Source: CAYNDB01 sp964395915 (GTDB taxonomy: Bacteria; Nitrospinota_A; UBA7883; JAJRTC01). Taken from it: a stretch of DNA of 14,948 nt. The stretch covers positions 1 to 14,948 of the forward strand of contig CAYNDB010000063.1 of NCBI GenBank assembly GCA_964395915.1. Direction: 5' to 3'. Below are positions 14,391-14,948 of this stretch, piece by piece; the stretch's first letter is position 1, and each line of letters opens with the position of its first letter. The translations under genes and the position numbers were made by a program. The notes under the pieces were generated by a model. It did no database searches. It had not been told where the DNA came from and was given only the letters and a program-made list of their open reading frames with translations.

Positions 14391-14432
14391 ATTACTTCGT
14401 AGTAATATCTTACCTAGAAGAGAGATATCTCT
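14391..14432. repeat. hairpin and palindrome between the repeat and the rtcB fragment
   Basis: ATTACT (14391-14396) and AGTAAT (14401-14406) flank a TCGT loop, giving a compact hairpin. Shortly after, AGAGATATCTCT (14421-14432) is a perfect 12-base palindrome ending at the base before the ATG of the rtcB fragment. The latter lies within the rtcB-like coding frame (codons for KRDIS), so it may be chance rather than a site. Confidence 0.4.
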
Positions 14433-14600
14433 ATGGAGAGTTTCAAAAAAGAGCTTGAAGGCGTCACCGCCAGGGTTCATCACTCCACGCTCGACGAAGC
14501 TCCGCAGGCGTATAAAGACATCAACGAGATCATGCGATTACAGAAAGATATGGTGCGTGTAACGCATCATCTGAAACCGATAATTAATGTTAAGGGATGA
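14418..14600 (+). pseudogene. rtcB: 3' fragment of an RtcB-type RNA ligase gene
   Basis: The frame from the TAG at 14415 to the TGA at 14600 encodes about 60 residues that match the very end of RtcB: 'KRDISMESFKKELEGV', then 'LDEAPQAYKDINEIM' and the hallmark 'VRVTHHLKPIINVKG' (family ending xxxVKG). RtcB is normally ~400-480 residues and joins 2',3'-cyclic-phosphate or 3'-phosphate RNA ends to 5'-OH ends. The Mn/GMP-binding and catalytic His/Cys regions are absent here, so this fragment cannot be an active ligase. The frame breaks just after a dispersed repeat. An ATG at 14433 lies directly after the perfect palindrome AGAGATATCTCT (14421-14432); expression as a 55-residue peptide is possible but unlikely to matter. 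Confidence 0.75.
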
Positions 14601-14606
14601 GAAGTG

Positions 14607-14948
14607 TTAAAATTCGAGATTTTTTAGGGTATTCACCCGTTCTTCCTCTTTCCGTATTTGAGCCTGCAGTTTTTCGCGCTCATTTCGCTCGGTCTCTTCC
14701 TTTTTACGTCGTAATTCATCTTCATATAACTTGTTAGCTCTAGGTAGCCATGACTTAAAGTTATTGATAATCTGTTGAGCTTGATCAGATCTTGCGGAAA
14801 TACGTGCTTCATTACCACTAAACTGGAAATTGCGTGGGTCTTTACCCACCAGACAACTATAGCTACCTAAATTTTGAAAGGCCGAAACCCATTCAAAATT
14901 AATTATATGGTTTAACTTAATCTTTAAGTTTTCATCTTTCCAATCACC
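14607..14948 (-). CDS. coiled-coil-tailed hypothetical protein, 5' partial (runs off window)
   Basis: The leftward frame is open from the window end to the TAA at 14607, giving 113 residues; the GTG at 14849 is probably internal. The upstream visible part ('NHIINFEWVSAFQNLGSYSC') is globular, followed by 'GKDPRNFQFSGNEARISARS' and 'WLPRANKLYEDELRRKKEE'. The last ~50 residues are almost all Glu/Lys/Arg with heptad-like Leu/Ile, a coiled coil ending 'VNTLKNLEF'. I do not recognise the family. The gene is more AT-rich than the rest of the window, which may mean recent transfer. It converges on the rtcB fragment, with 6 bases between their stops. Confidence 0.55.
   Translation of the reverse strand, partial: GDWKDENLKIKLNHIINFEWVSAFQNLGSYSCLVGKDPRNFQFSGNEARISARSDQAQQIINNFKSWLPRANKLYEDELRRKKEETERNEREKLQAQIRKEEERVNTLKNLEF

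Noticed and set aside
14252..14458. 68-residue + strand frame before the rtcB fragment
   Set aside because: It runs through the dispersed repeat and out of frame into the rtcB fragment, and has no family features.
1..14948. CRISPR array, transposase or toxin-antitoxin system
   Set aside because: No regularly spaced repeats, DDE or HUH transposase motifs, or recognisable toxin/antitoxin pair were found.

Overview
The window looks like part of a scaffold from an uncultivated Gram-negative bacterium, probably a metagenome-assembled genome. The Gram-negative call rests on a lipobox lipoprotein and dTDP-sugar genes. Two blocks of exactly 100 N, one flanked by a perfect 55-base duplication, are typical of short-read scaffolding. 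Base composition is middling and genes are bacterial, with ATG or GTG starts and Shine-Dalgarno sites. I cannot name the phylum with confidence. Dispersed repeats whose spurious translations read like 'HAGLDPAS' or 'CHCEER' occur in many uncultured proteobacterial, Nitrospirota-like and Nitrospinota-like genomes.

Left part (1-5682, all + strand): the end of a tailed-phage late region, most likely a prophage or its remnant. In order it holds a 5'-truncated tail/baseplate-hub-like protein, a C1q-like adhesin, a long tail fibre, a small structural protein, a LamG (concanavalin-like) adhesin, an M15 endolysin and a small holin-like membrane protein. The last three are tightly coupled. A host-type dispersed repeat sits between the hub and the C1q gene. 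No integrase, tRNA or att site is visible.

Junction (5683-6162): a dispersed repeat, an assembly gap inside it, then an AT-rich leader, a 23-codon lysine/arginine-rich micro-ORF and gatC.

Centre (6163-9790): gatC and gatA of the tRNA-dependent amidotransferase run rightward. They converge, with 3 bases between stop codons, on a leftward pair made of an RmlC-type cupin and dTDP-glucose 4,6-dehydratase joined by a 4-base overlap. Upstream of that pair is a leftward three-helix membrane protein of unknown role.

Right part (9791-14079, leftward): a second 100-N gap cuts the 3' end of an M14-type aspartoacylase-like zinc hydrolase. Six bases upstream of it lies a GCS2-family glutamate-cysteine ligase homologue, and these two are a plausible functional pair. 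Further upstream are an unrecognised 135-residue protein and a lipoprotein with a glycine spacer and four C-terminal cysteines.

Right edge (14080-14948): a second, inverted copy of the junction repeat abuts a fragment that matches only the last ~60 residues of the RNA ligase RtcB. It is followed by the 3' end of a leftward, AT-rich, coiled-coil gene that runs off the window.

No complete new defence or mobile system is evident. The best leads are the repeat family and its association with the gap, the phage operon and the rtcB remnant; the basic micro-ORF before gatC; and the GCS2/M14 pair.
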